A stretch of 64,000 bases of DNA from Roseateles sp. SL47 (GCF_026625885.1 NZ_CP113068.1:2728001-2792000), one strand, 5' to 3'. Positions 51,824 through 61,109 are shown, counted from the first letter of the stretch. Notes: generated by a model from the sequence alone, not told the origin. Program-made: numbers and translations.

Positions 51824-53728
51824 TTAGCGGCTATGGGCCGTGAGGGTGGCCAAGGGCGTCACCAGGCTCACCGTATGGCGCAGGCTGGGCTGCCCCTCGC
51901 GGCTGTCGCCTTCCGGGTCGTTGGGCTGGGCGGGCATGTCCATGGCCTGGTGAGCGGGGTCACGCCGCATCATCACGCCCACGGCCAGCATGTCGATCAC
52001 CAGCAAGTGAAGGATGCGGCTGATCATCGGCATGTGGGTGGCCACGTCCTCCACATGGTCAACGATCAGCAATGCATCCGCCTTCTTGGCCAGCGGTGAC
52101 TGGCTGGCCGTGATGGCCAGCACGGCTGCTCCGCGTTCCTTCACGGCATCGGCCACGGCCATCAGCTCCGGCACCTTGCCGCTGCCGCTGATGAGCACGG
52201 CCACATCGCCGGCACGCAGGGTCTGCGCAGCCAGCAATTGCAGGCGCGGCTCCACATAGGCATTGCAGGCCATGCCCAGGCGCAGGAACTTGAACTGCGC
52301 ATCCTGGGCCACCACGCCGTAATGGCCCACGGCAAAGAACTCGATGCGGGAGGCGCCCAGCAACAGCTCGATGCTGCGGTCGATCATGTCCCGGTTGAGC
52401 TGGCTGCGGACCTGCAAAATGGCAGAGGCCGTGTTGCCCAGCACCTTCTCGCCCAGTTCCACCATGGAGTCGTCCTGGGTGACCTGGGTGTGGCTCACCG
52501 GCACCGTGCCCGTGAGGCCGGACGCCAGACGAAGCTTGAAGTCGGACAGGCCCTCGCAGCCCAGGGAGCGGCAGAAGCGGATCACCGTCGGCTGACTGAC
52601 GTTGGCCGCCTTGGCGATTTCCGCAATGGGGTCGTTGAGCACCTTGCGCGAGTGGGCCAGCACATGGTCGGCCACCCGCTGCTCGGCGGGCGAGAGGTTG
52701 TCCCGCGCGCGGCGGATCTGGCCAAGGATGGCCGAGGTGCCGCTGCTGCTGCTGCTTTGCAGGCTGCGCAGCTGGGCTTCGAGAATGGCCGAGGTGCCGG
52801 TGAACGTGGCGTGTTCGGCGGTAATCACGAAGGTGGGAATCGCTTTCACATAGGGGCTGAAGCGGCCCTTGTCCTCAAACCGCTCACGAAAGCGTGATCG
52901 GTCGAAGTAATCCCCCAGGCGCGGCACGATGCCGCCACCGATGTAGACACCCCCATGCGCGCCCAGCGTCACCGCCAGGTTGGCAGCCGCCGTGCCCATC
53001 AGGGTGCAAAAGAGCTCCAGTGTTTCACCACAGACGAGGTCGGAGCCTTGCACCGCACGGGCGGTGATCTCCGGCGCGGTCAGTGGTTCCGGCGGGCGCC
53101 GCAGATAAGCCGCCATGGCGCGGTAGATCAGCTCCAGGCCGGGCCCGGACAGCAAGCGCTCGAAGGACACATGCTCGAATTCATTCCACGCAAAACGCAG
53201 CAATGCAATCTCGCGATCATCGCGTGGCGCAAAAGTGGTGTGCCCGCCTTCCGAGCCCAGCGACACCCAGCCTTCCCCTGCGGGAATCAGCCCGGACACC
53301 CCCAGCCCCGAGCCCGCACCCAGCAGGCCCATGACGCTATGCGGGCGCGCCTCGCCGCCGCCGATCTGACGAACTTCGGATGCGCGCAGACGCGGCAGGG
53401 CCATGGCCAGCGCGGTGAAATCATTCACCACCACCAGAGTTTCCAGGCCGAGGCGCTGTCGCGTCTCCTCGATGGAAAAGGCCCAGTGGTAGTTGGTCAT
53501 GCGCACCTGGTCGCCATCCACCGGATTGGCAATGGCCACTGCCGCATGTGCAATTGGCACATGCGGCAACCGATCCATATAGGCGCGGACGGCGGCGTGA
53601 AAGTCCGCATGCTCGGCACAGCGCAGCGAGACGATCTGCTCGAACTCTCCGGGCGCGGTTTCCAGGGCAAAGCGGGCAAAGGTGCTGCCGATGTCGGCCA
53701 TCAGCCGTGGACTGTCGAAATCACGCAT
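51824..53728 (-). CDS. Glucokinase fused to an RpiR/HexR-type regulator
   Basis: The start at 53728 gives 634 residues. Residues 1-330 are a glucokinase (ADIGSTFARFAL, VVNDFTALAMALPRL, GLLGAGSGLGVSGLIP, LGSEGGHTTFAPRD, GGVYIGGGIVPRLGDYF). Residues about 350-600 are an RpiR regulator: helix-turn-helix VADHVLAHSRKVLNDPIAEIAKAANVSQPTVIRFCRSLGCEGLSDFKLRLA and an SIS sugar-phosphate domain (FFAVGHYGVVAQDAQFKFLRLGMACNAYVEPR, DVAVLISGSGKVPELMAVADAVKERGAAVLAITAS). Such fusions are known in Burkholderiales. It would couple glucose phosphorylation to HexR-like control. Confidence 0.93.
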   Translation of the reverse strand: MRDFDSPRLMADIGSTFARFALETAPGEFEQIVSLRCAEHADFHAAVRAYMDRLPHVPIAHAAVAIANPVDGDQVRMTNYHWAFSIEETRQRLGLETLVVVNDFTALAMALPRLRASEVRQIGGGEARPHSVMGLLGAGSGLGVSGLIPAGEGWVSLGSEGGHTTFAPRDDREIALLRFAWNEFEHVSFERLLSGPGLELIYRAMAAYLRRPPEPLTAPEITARAVQGSDLVCGETLELFCTLMGTAAANLAVTLGAHGGVYIGGGIVPRLGDYFDRSRFRERFEDKGRFSPYVKAIPTFVITAEHATFTGTSAILEAQLRSLQSSSSSGTSAILGQIRRARDNLSPAEQRVADHVLAHSRKVLNDPIAEIAKAANVSQPTVIRFCRSLGCEGLSDFKLRLASGLTGTVPVSHTQVTQDDSMVELGEKVLGNTASAILQVRSQLNRDMIDRSIELLLGASRIEFFAVGHYGVVAQDAQFKFLRLGMACNAYVEPRLQLLAAQTLRAGDVAVLISGSGKVPELMAVADAVKERGAAVLAITASQSPLAKKADALLIVDHVEDVATHMPMISRILHLLVIDMLAVGVMMRRDPAHQAMDMPAQPNDPEGDSREGQPSLRHTVSLVTPLATLTAHSR

Positions 53729-53878
53729 GAAAAAGCAAGGACTCACCTGCGCCGACACCGGCAACAGGCCGGCGCAGCAGCCGAGGGATGGGCGATTATG
53801 GCGTGCAGCCCCAGGCGCTTCGGAAGGGTTCGCCCTAGCACAAGGCTGCCAGCCGCTGCCGTTCGGGTGCGGTGCCGC

Positions 53879-53893
53879 TGTAGTGACACTACA
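53879..53893 (-). promoter_or_regulatory. HexR-like operator 1
   Basis: TGTAGTGACACTACA is a perfect 15-bp palindrome and fits the HexR consensus TGTARTWWWAYTACA in its arms. It is 151 bases upstream of the HexR-glucokinase start, so it probably serves autoregulation. Two weaker sites lie further right. Confidence 0.75.
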
Positions 53894-54040
53894 CCCATCG
53901 GCGTTCGGAGCGCCATCACCCCACCGCAAAAAATCTTTTCAGATCAGTGATGTAGCGCAAGCGTTCCGCTGGTTTTCAGACCGAGTTTAATGAGGTCGAG
54001 GCACGCTCGCCGCCGAGGGAGAACGCTCTTGTTGTTGGAG

Positions 54041-54055
54041 TGTAGTTTTGTTACC
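54041..54055 (+). promoter_or_regulatory. HexR-like operator 2
   Basis: TGTAGTTTTGTTACC matches the HexR consensus at 13 of 15 positions, with an intact left arm. It lies midway between the regulator gene and the receptor gene. Confidence 0.5.
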
Positions 54056-54191
54056 TTGCGTGCCGGTTCGTCGGACTCATGGCGCCGCTCGGCAGCGCCA
54101 CCGGGGTGTGCGCAACGCCACCCCTGCATCAGGCTCCCCAGCCTCATCGCCCCATCCGCAAAGGTGTTACCTGCACTTTCTCGGTGCAAGT

Positions 54192-54206
54192 CGTAGTTGA
54201 GCTACA
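54192..54206 (+). promoter_or_regulatory. HexR-like operator 3
   Basis: CGTAGTTGAGCTACA matches the HexR consensus at 13 of 15 positions and has an intact right arm. It is 255 bases before the receptor start, closest to the likely receptor promoter. Confidence 0.5.
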
Positions 54207-54332
54207 TCCCTGACTTCGTCATTTCGACCCGGTGTGCCGGTGGGTAACGTTAAATCAATCACTTACACCGATTTCAGCTCGTTGGAACCGCTGGATTTCT
54301 GTGTTTGGCGCCGTTCAAGGGTTTGCGCTGAC

Positions 54333-54360
54333 TTGGTTGCGGATCTAGTTTTAGTACAAA
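54333..54360 (+). promoter_or_regulatory. Weak candidate promoter for the TonB-dependent receptor
   Basis: TTGGTT (54333-54338), 16 bases, TACAAA (54355-54360) is a plausible sigma 70 pair in the AT-richer part of the intergenic region, about 100 bases before the receptor ATG. Each box has two mismatches. It is given only because no better pair is visible. Confidence 0.3.
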
Positions 54361-54460
54361 ATTTCCTCAAGATGTGTTGGGTTCCGTGTCTCTGCCGCGG
54401 GAAACCGTCGCTGACGGTGATCAGGCAGGGCTGGACGTAGACGATAAGAGGAGACAAGAC

Positions 54461-57259
54461 ATGACCACATCGCACGCCTCGCGCGAGCTATTCCGTATTC
54501 GCCCCATCGCCGCCGGTTGTATGGTGCTGGGCCTTTTGGCGGTGGGTGCTGCCCAGGCGCAACAAGCCCCGGCCAAGGACGGTGAAGGCAAGGTCGCTGA
54601 CCGCACGCTGGATACGGTGACGGTCACCGGCATCCGCCGGGGCATTGAAGCCGCCATTTCCGTCAAGAAGAATTCCGATTCGATTGTTGAGGCGGTGTCC
54701 GCCGAAGACATTGGCAAACTGCCGGATGTCTCCATTGCCGAATCGATTGCCCGCCTGCCGGGCTTGTCGGCCCAACGTGTGGCGGGCCGCGCCCAGGTGA
54801 TCAGCGTGCGGGGCCTCTCTCCGGATTTCGCCACCACCTTGCTCAATGGCCGTGAAGTGGTCAGCACCGGCGACAACCGCAGTGTTGAATTCGACCAATA
54901 CCCGTCCGAACTGCTCAGTGGCGTCACCATCTACAAGACGCCGGACGCCGGCCTGGTGGGGCAGGGCTTGTCGGGCACCATCGACATGCTGACGGTGCGT
55001 CCGCTGGACTTCAGCAACCGCGTGGTGTCGCTGAATGCCCGTGGCAGCCGCAACTCGCTGGGCTCCGCCGCCAATGAAAGCGCCAACGGCAATCGCTTCA
55101 GCGCCAGCTACATCGACCAATTTGCCGACCGCACCATTGGCGTCTCCATTGGCTTTGCCCACCAGGAAACGCCGGTGCAGGAAGAGCAGGTGGGTCTGTA
55201 TGAACCGTGGGAAGCCTCGTCCCGCAGCGACCTGGCCGCAGGCACCTATGTCACCGGTGGCATCAAGGCGCTGCGCCGTACCGGCCGCTCCGAACGCAAT
55301 GGGGTGATGGGCACGGTCGAATTCCGCCCCACCAAGAACTGGACCAGCGTGGTGGATGGTTTCTGGACCAAGGCCAAGCAGGAAGACACCGCCAATCAAT
55401 ATGAAATGAGCCTGACGTGGAACGGCAATGGCACCTGTGCCCCGGCCACGCCTTGCACCACCTGGAGCAACTCCACCGTCAACAGCAACAACACGCTGAC
55501 GGGTGGCACCATTGCCTACGCCTACCCGCTAATTCGCGGTATCTACAACAAGCGCGATGACAAGATCGTCGCGGGCGGCTGGAACAACAAGCTCAAGTTC
55601 GAGAACGGCGCTTCGCTGATGGCGGACCTGAACTATTCCAAGGCCACACGCGACGAGCTGAGCCTGGAGAACAACACCCAGCTGAGCCGCGCCGTGGCCG
55701 TGCCGTACGACACGGTCCAGCTGGCCTACCGGTCGGGCAGCTTCTCGCAAATCGTCCCCACGCTGAATTACTCCGACCCCACCAAGCTCTTCCTGACCAA
55801 CACCATCTACGGCTCCGGTTATGGCAAGGTTCCCAGCGTCAAAGACGAGCTGACCGGCTTCAAGCTGGTGGCCAGCCTGCCGGCACCTTCGATGCTGGAC
55901 GGATGGTTCTCCGACTTTGACCTCGGCCTGAACTATGCCGACCGCACGAAGAAGAAGCGCCAGCCCGAGGGCAGCACCACCCTCAAGGGCGCCGACACCG
56001 CGATCGCCAGCGACCTGCAATACAGCTCGGTCAACCTCGGCTTTGCGGGGCTGGGGTCGATCCCTGCCTGGAACGTGCCGGGTGCCATCGCCCGCTACAT
56101 GGACTTCAACCCCACCGACGACCAGGCGTGGCTGGTCTACAAGGCCTGGGATGTGGAAGAAAAGACCACCACCGTCTTCCTGAAGGGCAACATCGACGCC
56201 ACCACTTTCGGCTTGCCGATGCGCGGCAACCTCGGCCTGCAAGTGGTGAACGTCAAGCAGAACTCGTCGTCCTTCTACTGGGATTCGACCGATGGCACGG
56301 GCGTGCGCAAGCCGGTGTCCAGCGGCAAGACGGTCACGGATGTGTTGCCGGCATTGAACCTCGTCTGGTCGCTGGGCAATGATCAGACGCTGCGTTTTGC
56401 GCTGGCCAAGCAGATGGCCCGTCCGAAGGTGGACCAACTGCGCTCGTCGCTGGACTTCGGCGTGGACAACGCCACCGGCAAGCCTGGCGCCAGCGGCGGC
56501 AATTCCAAGCTGGACCCGTGGCGTGCGAATGCGCTGGACCTGTCCTATGAGAAGTATTTCGGCTCCAAGGCCTATGTTTCGGCCGCTGGCTACTACAAGG
56601 ACCTGCGCAGCTACATCTACACGCAGTCCAACGACCAATACGACTTCTCGCAGTTCCTCCAAGGGTATGTGCCGCCGTCCACCTGCGGCGATGGCTCGCA
56701 GCAATGCCCGCCGGTGCAATCGACCGGCACCTACACCGCCCCCTACAACGGCAAGGGCGGCAAGCTGCAAGGCGTGGAGCTGACCGCGTCGCTGCCGCTG
56801 AACCTGCTGCACAGCTCGCTCAATGGCTTTGGCATCATTGCCAGCGCCAGCTTCAACCACAGCAACATCAAGGTGAAGGATCCGGAAAGCGCGAGCAGCG
56901 TCGGCAATGGATTCATCACGCTGCCGGGCCTGTCCAAGCAGGTCTACAACCTGACGGCGTATTACGAGCGTGACGGCTTTGAATTCCGGGTGAGCCAGCG
57001 CCGCCGCTCCGACTTCATCGGTGAGATCGGCAACTTCAACGGGGCTCGCACGCTGCGCTACGTGGTGGGCGAAAGCATCGTGGATGCGCAGATCGGCTAT
57101 ACCTTCAATGAAGGTCCGCTCAAGGGGCTGGGTCTGCTGGCCCAGGTCAACAACCTGACCGACGAAGCCTATCGCACCTATGCCGGCAGCAAGGACCGTC
57201 CCCTGGAATACATCAAGTGGGGCCGCACCTACCTGCTGGGCGCCAACTACAAGTTCTGA
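54461..57259 (+). CDS. TonB-dependent outer-membrane receptor (sugar-type)
   Basis: ATG 54461 follows AGAGGAGA and gives 932 residues with a signal peptide ending AAQAQ. The TonB box region is LDTVTVTGIRRGIEAAISVKKNSDSIVEAVSAEDIGKLPDVSIAESIARLPGLSAQRVAGRAQVISVRGLSPDFATTLLNGREV (plug domain), typical of Xanthomonas/Caulobacter receptors for carbohydrates. The 22-strand barrel ends with a C-terminal aromatic (LLGANYKF). It imports a large sugar or oligosaccharide with TonB energy. HexR-like sites upstream and a secreted enzyme downstream suggest a glucan-related substrate; that is inference. Confidence 0.92.
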   Translation: MTTSHASRELFRIRPIAAGCMVLGLLAVGAAQAQQAPAKDGEGKVADRTLDTVTVTGIRRGIEAAISVKKNSDSIVEAVSAEDIGKLPDVSIAESIARLPGLSAQRVAGRAQVISVRGLSPDFATTLLNGREVVSTGDNRSVEFDQYPSELLSGVTIYKTPDAGLVGQGLSGTIDMLTVRPLDFSNRVVSLNARGSRNSLGSAANESANGNRFSASYIDQFADRTIGVSIGFAHQETPVQEEQVGLYEPWEASSRSDLAAGTYVTGGIKALRRTGRSERNGVMGTVEFRPTKNWTSVVDGFWTKAKQEDTANQYEMSLTWNGNGTCAPATPCTTWSNSTVNSNNTLTGGTIAYAYPLIRGIYNKRDDKIVAGGWNNKLKFENGASLMADLNYSKATRDELSLENNTQLSRAVAVPYDTVQLAYRSGSFSQIVPTLNYSDPTKLFLTNTIYGSGYGKVPSVKDELTGFKLVASLPAPSMLDGWFSDFDLGLNYADRTKKKRQPEGSTTLKGADTAIASDLQYSSVNLGFAGLGSIPAWNVPGAIARYMDFNPTDDQAWLVYKAWDVEEKTTTVFLKGNIDATTFGLPMRGNLGLQVVNVKQNSSSFYWDSTDGTGVRKPVSSGKTVTDVLPALNLVWSLGNDQTLRFALAKQMARPKVDQLRSSLDFGVDNATGKPGASGGNSKLDPWRANALDLSYEKYFGSKAYVSAAGYYKDLRSYIYTQSNDQYDFSQFLQGYVPPSTCGDGSQQCPPVQSTGTYTAPYNGKGGKLQGVELTASLPLNLLHSSLNGFGIIASASFNHSNIKVKDPESASSVGNGFITLPGLSKQVYNLTAYYERDGFEFRVSQRRRSDFIGEIGNFNGARTLRYVVGESIVDAQIGYTFNEGPLKGLGLLAQVNNLTDEAYRTYAGSKDRPLEYIKWGRTYLLGANYKF

Positions 57260-57271
57260 TCGGTGCCGGGG

Positions 57272-57293
57272 GCCCGTGCCACGTGGCACGGGC
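57272..57293 (+). repeat. 22-bp perfect palindrome after the receptor gene
   Basis: The arms GCCCGTGCCAC and GTGGCACGGGC meet without a loop, 13 bases after the receptor stop. It has no T tract itself but is followed by a true terminator 14 bases further. It may stabilise the receptor mRNA 3' end or be part of a double terminator. Confidence 0.7.
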
Positions 57294-57306
57294 AGCACCA
57301 CCTCCA

Positions 57307-57336
57307 GCCTCGCGCCGAAAGGCCCGAGGCTTTTTT
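57307..57336 (+). terminator. Rho-independent terminator of the receptor gene
   Basis: GCCTCG (57307-57312) pairs with CGAGGC (57325-57330), extended by GCC/GGC after one C-C mismatch and closed by a GAAA tetraloop; TTTTTT follows at once. A strong intrinsic terminator, which makes the next gene a separate transcription unit. Confidence 0.88.
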
Positions 57337-57524
57337 GCGACTGGATTCGCCCGCTTTGCTACAAGGCTTCGGCTTTGAAAGCATTTGTTCGGGAATCAGT
57401 TGATCAGGGCGGAGAGGAGGCGGATAAAGCAGCCATTGGCCCGGAAACAGAAGGACACCAGAAGTTGTCTGGCGAAGGGCATTCCTTCCTAGACTCGCGG
57501 TCCATTGGACGAAGGAGACTGGTG

Positions 57525-59717
57525 ATGGTGTGGACCTCGACGATCGATAGAAGCAACGCCCAGAGCCGGGCAGGGCAGGTGTTGCTGATTGTGCTGGCCT
57601 GGGCGGCGGCGATGACGCTTGCGGTGGACCGGGCAGAGGCGGCCACCATCCGTTCGGTGGCCAACAATAACTTTGTGAGTGCCACCGCAACGGGCACCTC
57701 GTTTCTCACGGCCACCGCCGGTGTGGCCAGCAGTTGGGAGCAATTCCAGATCGTCAGCAATGCCAATGGCACGGTGTCTCTGCGCGCCAGCATCAGCGGC
57801 AACTATGTGGCGGCGGATACGGGTCTGACGGCCCCCGACACCAACAAGCTGATTGCCAATCGCGGCAGCATTGCCGGCTGGGAGCAGTTCACCGTGGTGC
57901 CGCAGTCCAATGGCAGCGTGGCGCTGCGGTCCATGGCCAACGGTCTGTATGTCTCGGCCGACCTGAATCTGGGTGGCGTGCTCGTGGCCAATCGGACCTC
58001 GGTGGATGCCTGGGAACAGTTCATCATCAGTGACCTGCCGGTGACCCCACCGGTCACCACACCGCCGGACTTCGGTCCCAACGTGCGGGTGGTGAGCCCC
58101 ACCACCGCGAATCTGCAGGGGCTGATCAACGACATCTACAACGCGCAGCAACCCAATCACTTCGGGTCTCGCCGCGATGCCATCCTGCTGATGCCAGGCA
58201 CCTACAACAACCTGCGCATTCCGGTGGGTTTTTATACGCAGGTGCTGGGCCTGGGCAGTCATCCGGATCAGGTGCATGTGAACGGAGACCTGCGTTCCAA
58301 TGCTTATCTGGACGGTGACAACGCCACCCAGAACTTCTGGCGTGGTGCCGAGAACTTCTCGGTGACCCCCAGCCTGGGCATCGGCAACAACACCATGCAG
58401 TGGGCAGTCTCGCAGGCCATCCCGTTCCGTCGCATGCATGTGCGCGGCAACATCAAGCTCAACCAGAACAATGGCTGGTCCAGCGGCGGATGGTTCTCTG
58501 ATGTGCTGGTGGACGGGCAGGTGAATTCCGGCAGCCAGCAGCAATGGATCTCGCGCAACAGCCAATGGGGCAGCTGGGTCGGGTCCAACTGGAACATGGT
58601 GTTTGTGGGCGTGCCCAACGCACCAGCCGGTGAGTTCCCGACTGCAGGGCAGCGTTACACCAAGATTGCGCAAACGCCGGTGATTCGCGAGAAGCCCTAT
58701 CTGTTCATCGATGCCGATGGCAGCTATGCCGTGCGGGTGCCTTCACTGCGGACCAATGCCAGCGGCATTTCGTGGGCCAATGGCGGGATCACACCGGGCC
58801 GTACGGTTCCTATCGGCCAGTTCTACATCGCCAAGCCCAGTGACTCGGCGGCAACGCTCAACGCGCAATTGGCCAGCGGCAAGCATCTGCTGTTCACGCC
58901 CGGGGTGTATGTGTTGACGCAGACGCTGCGAGTCAACAACCCGAACACCGTGGTGTTGGGCATCGGGTTCCCGACCCTGCGCTCGGACAACGGCCAGCCG
59001 CTGATTCAAACAGCGGACGTGGATGGCCTCACCTTGGCGGGCCTCTTCCTGGACGCTGGGGCGGTGGAGTCGGGGGTGCTGGTGGAGATCGGCCCGAATG
59101 GTTCCAACGCCAACCATGCGGCCAATCCGATTGCGCTGCATGACCTGTTCTTCCGTGTGGGGGGAGCGGCGGCGGGCCGGGTGCGGATTGCCCTGAGTGT
59201 CAACGCTAACAACACGGTGGTGGATCACACCTGGATCTGGCGTGCGGACCATGGCGCTGGTGTGGGCTGGGCCAGCAATCCGTCGGAGAACGGTCTGTGG
59301 GTCAATGGCAATGATGTCACCATGTACGGGCTGTTTGTGGAGCATTTCCAGAAGCACCAGGTGGTGTGGAACGGCAATGGCGGGCGGGTGTATTTCTACC
59401 AATCTGAAATTCCCTATGACCCACCCAGCCAGGCGGCATGGAACAGCTCGACCGGCCGCGGATATGCGTCCTACAAGGTGTCGGACTGGGTCACCAGCCA
59501 TGAAGCCTGGGGCCTGGGCGTCTACAGCGTGTTCACCAACGGGAACATCTGGCTGGACCGTGCCATCGAAGTGCCGGTCAACGGCAATGTGCGCTTCCAC
59601 AACATGATTTCGGTGTGCCTGGGGGGCAATGGCGGCATCGTGCATGTGATCAACAACACGGGCGCACAGACGGGCTGCAATGCCTCGTACACGCCGACCG
59701 TCACCAACTTTCCCTGA
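57525..59717 (+). CDS. Secreted beta-helix glycoside hydrolase-like protein with fascin-like domain
   Basis: ATG 57525 follows GAAGGAG and gives 730 residues with a long signal peptide (…LLIVLAWAAAMTLAVDRAEAA). Residues about 40-170 are a beta-trefoil of three fascin-like repeats (each ends WEQF: SSWEQFQIVS, AGWEQFTVVP, DAWEQFIISD). The rest (about 180-725) is right-handed beta-helix: RRDAILLMPGTYNNLRIPVGFYTQVLGLG, NPNTVVLGIGFPTLRSDNGQPLI, TSHEAWGLGVYSVF. It resembles family 55-type beta-1,3-glucanase-like proteins of Streptomyces; the HEAWG and FYQSEIPYDPP acids may be catalytic. Glucan specificity is inferred. Confidence 0.7.
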   Translation: MVWTSTIDRSNAQSRAGQVLLIVLAWAAAMTLAVDRAEAATIRSVANNNFVSATATGTSFLTATAGVASSWEQFQIVSNANGTVSLRASISGNYVAADTGLTAPDTNKLIANRGSIAGWEQFTVVPQSNGSVALRSMANGLYVSADLNLGGVLVANRTSVDAWEQFIISDLPVTPPVTTPPDFGPNVRVVSPTTANLQGLINDIYNAQQPNHFGSRRDAILLMPGTYNNLRIPVGFYTQVLGLGSHPDQVHVNGDLRSNAYLDGDNATQNFWRGAENFSVTPSLGIGNNTMQWAVSQAIPFRRMHVRGNIKLNQNNGWSSGGWFSDVLVDGQVNSGSQQQWISRNSQWGSWVGSNWNMVFVGVPNAPAGEFPTAGQRYTKIAQTPVIREKPYLFIDADGSYAVRVPSLRTNASGISWANGGITPGRTVPIGQFYIAKPSDSAATLNAQLASGKHLLFTPGVYVLTQTLRVNNPNTVVLGIGFPTLRSDNGQPLIQTADVDGLTLAGLFLDAGAVESGVLVEIGPNGSNANHAANPIALHDLFFRVGGAAAGRVRIALSVNANNTVVDHTWIWRADHGAGVGWASNPSENGLWVNGNDVTMYGLFVEHFQKHQVVWNGNGGRVYFYQSEIPYDPPSQAAWNSSTGRGYASYKVSDWVTSHEAWGLGVYSVFTNGNIWLDRAIEVPVNGNVRFHNMISVCLGGNGGIVHVINNTGAQTGCNASYTPTVTNFP

Positions 59718-59755
59718 ACAGGGCGTCCGGGCGGATGCGCAGGTGCCGGTAACGC

Positions 59756-60562
59756 CGCTCCAGCCAACCTTGGGCTTCGGTCGGCCGATGCGGCGTGCTT
59801 CGCGTGGCGCTTCAAGCGCTGGTCGCGCGGCTGTGGGGCTCCTCAGGTCCACAGGAAGGAGCCCCTCAGCCTTTGGCACTCTTCGATTTCGGCTGTAGCG
59901 CGGGGCTCAATCTCGCCGTGGAAGACTACGGTTATGACGATGGCTGGGACCCCCAGCCTGCCGCACATCCGCTGGCGCCTGTGATTCCGGGTCAATGGCG
60001 GCAACAGCCGCCGCAGGCTTTGCGAGGGCCGAAGCAGTGGACCGTGGTGGAGCGTCTGGGCGTGGATCTCTCGCCGGTGGATGTGGCCGATGAGGCGGCC
60101 ACACGCTGGTTGTGCGCCTGTGTCTGGCCCCATGACCACGCACGGGGGGAGCGGCTGCGCCGCGCGCTGGCGCTGGCGCGTCTGCAGCCCGCTCGGCTGG
60201 CCCGCAGCCAGGACGGCCTGGACCTGCTGCGGCGATGGAGGGCGACACTCCCCCCGCAGGTGCAGCCCGTGCTGGTCAATACCTGGGTGCTGGCCTATTT
60301 CGATGCGGCGCATCGCGAAGCCCATCGGCGGGCCATTGGCGACCTCGTGCACGACACCGGGTTGGCCTGGGTCAGCGCCGAAGCCGGCAAGTTTGCGCCG
60401 CTGATGGCGCTCCCCCCAGCGTCACAGGACGCTCCCGCCGAGACCACCACCCTCTGGACGCTTCAATGGCGCCGCAACGACGCCGTGCATACCGAGGCCT
60501 TGGCCTGGTCGCACGCGCATGGAAAGTGGATGGATTGGCTGCCCCCACAGACTGCGGGATGA
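59756..60562 (+). pseudogene. N-terminally truncated DUF2332-family gene
   Basis: The open frame from about 59756 reads SVGRCGVLRVALQALVARLWGSS…LALFDFGCSAGLNLAVEDYGYDDGWDP… and continues to WMDWLPP. The GASAGLNL-like signature and VGRC-x-x-L are features of DUF2332, whose members are about 340 residues with roughly 100 before VGRC. Here only 38 bases separate this point from the end of the previous gene, so the N-terminal third is gone. No good start or ribosome site is visible. A GTG at 59795 could give a shorter 255-residue protein, but it would be incomplete. Confidence 0.68.
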
Positions 60563-60584
60563 GGGGGCCTGAGATGCCATTAAC

Positions 60585-60598
60585 CAACATATAAGTAG
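60585..60598 (+). promoter_or_regulatory. HipB operator-like site 1 (partial palindrome)
   Basis: CAACATATAAGTAG matches the perfect palindrome at 60688 in 12 of 14 positions. It lies 103 bases upstream of it in the 170-base AT-rich region before hipB. Confidence 0.5.
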
Positions 60599-60687
60599 GC
60601 TGAAACCATCGAAAGGCAATATATATAAAGGCCGGCATGTGCTGTTGCCGGTCGAGAAGCGGCCGTCGTGTTGAATGCCTGTTCAGA

Positions 60688-60701
60688 CAACATATATGTT
60701 G
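60688..60701 (+). promoter_or_regulatory. HipB operator-like site 2 (perfect palindrome)
   Basis: CAACATATATGTTG is a perfect 14-bp palindrome 31 bases before the hipB start. HipB-type repressors bind paired palindromes upstream of their operon. The AT-rich surrounding DNA contrasts with the high-GC genes. Confidence 0.65.
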
Positions 60702-60731
60702 GTTGTAAGCGCTTCGTGGTAATGTCTATGT

Positions 60732-61109
60732 ATGCCGAAACGTTCTGCCGCTGTTGCCCTCCTGCCTGCGGAGGCCGCCGCCCACCTGCGTCTTCTGGGT
60801 GAGAACCTGTCGATTGCGCGCAAGCGCCGGCGGGAGACCCTCGCCGCCTGGGCGTCCCGGATCGGGGTGTCGGAACCCACGCTCTCCCGCATGGAGCGGG
60901 GGGATCCCACAGTGTCCATGGCGGTCTATGCCACCGCGTTGTGGATGATGGGCCGCAGCCGGGCGCTGGCGGACGCGGCAGACCCTCAGCAGGACCTGGG
61001 CGCGCTGGAGACAGATGTCCGGGCGGCTCTGGCCCGGTCGGTGCGCCCCCGCCGGAATGCCCGCAGCACGTCGCGTATCTCCCCCGGCCCCAAACTTGGT
61101 GCGCCATGA
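60732..61109 (+). CDS. hipB: HipB-like XRE-family antitoxin/repressor
   Basis: The 125-residue protein has an XRE helix-turn-helix (about 25-70; LGENLSIARKRRRETLAAWASRIGVSEPTLSRMERGDPTVSMAVYATALWMMG), the pattern of HipB antitoxins. The C-terminal tail is basic and Pro-rich. It lies before hipA with a 4-base overlap (ATGA). It should bind the palindromes upstream and neutralise HipA. Confidence 0.85.
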   Translation: MPKRSAAVALLPAEAAAHLRLLGENLSIARKRRRETLAAWASRIGVSEPTLSRMERGDPTVSMAVYATALWMMGRSRALADAADPQQDLGALETDVRAALARSVRPRRNARSTSRISPGPKLGAP

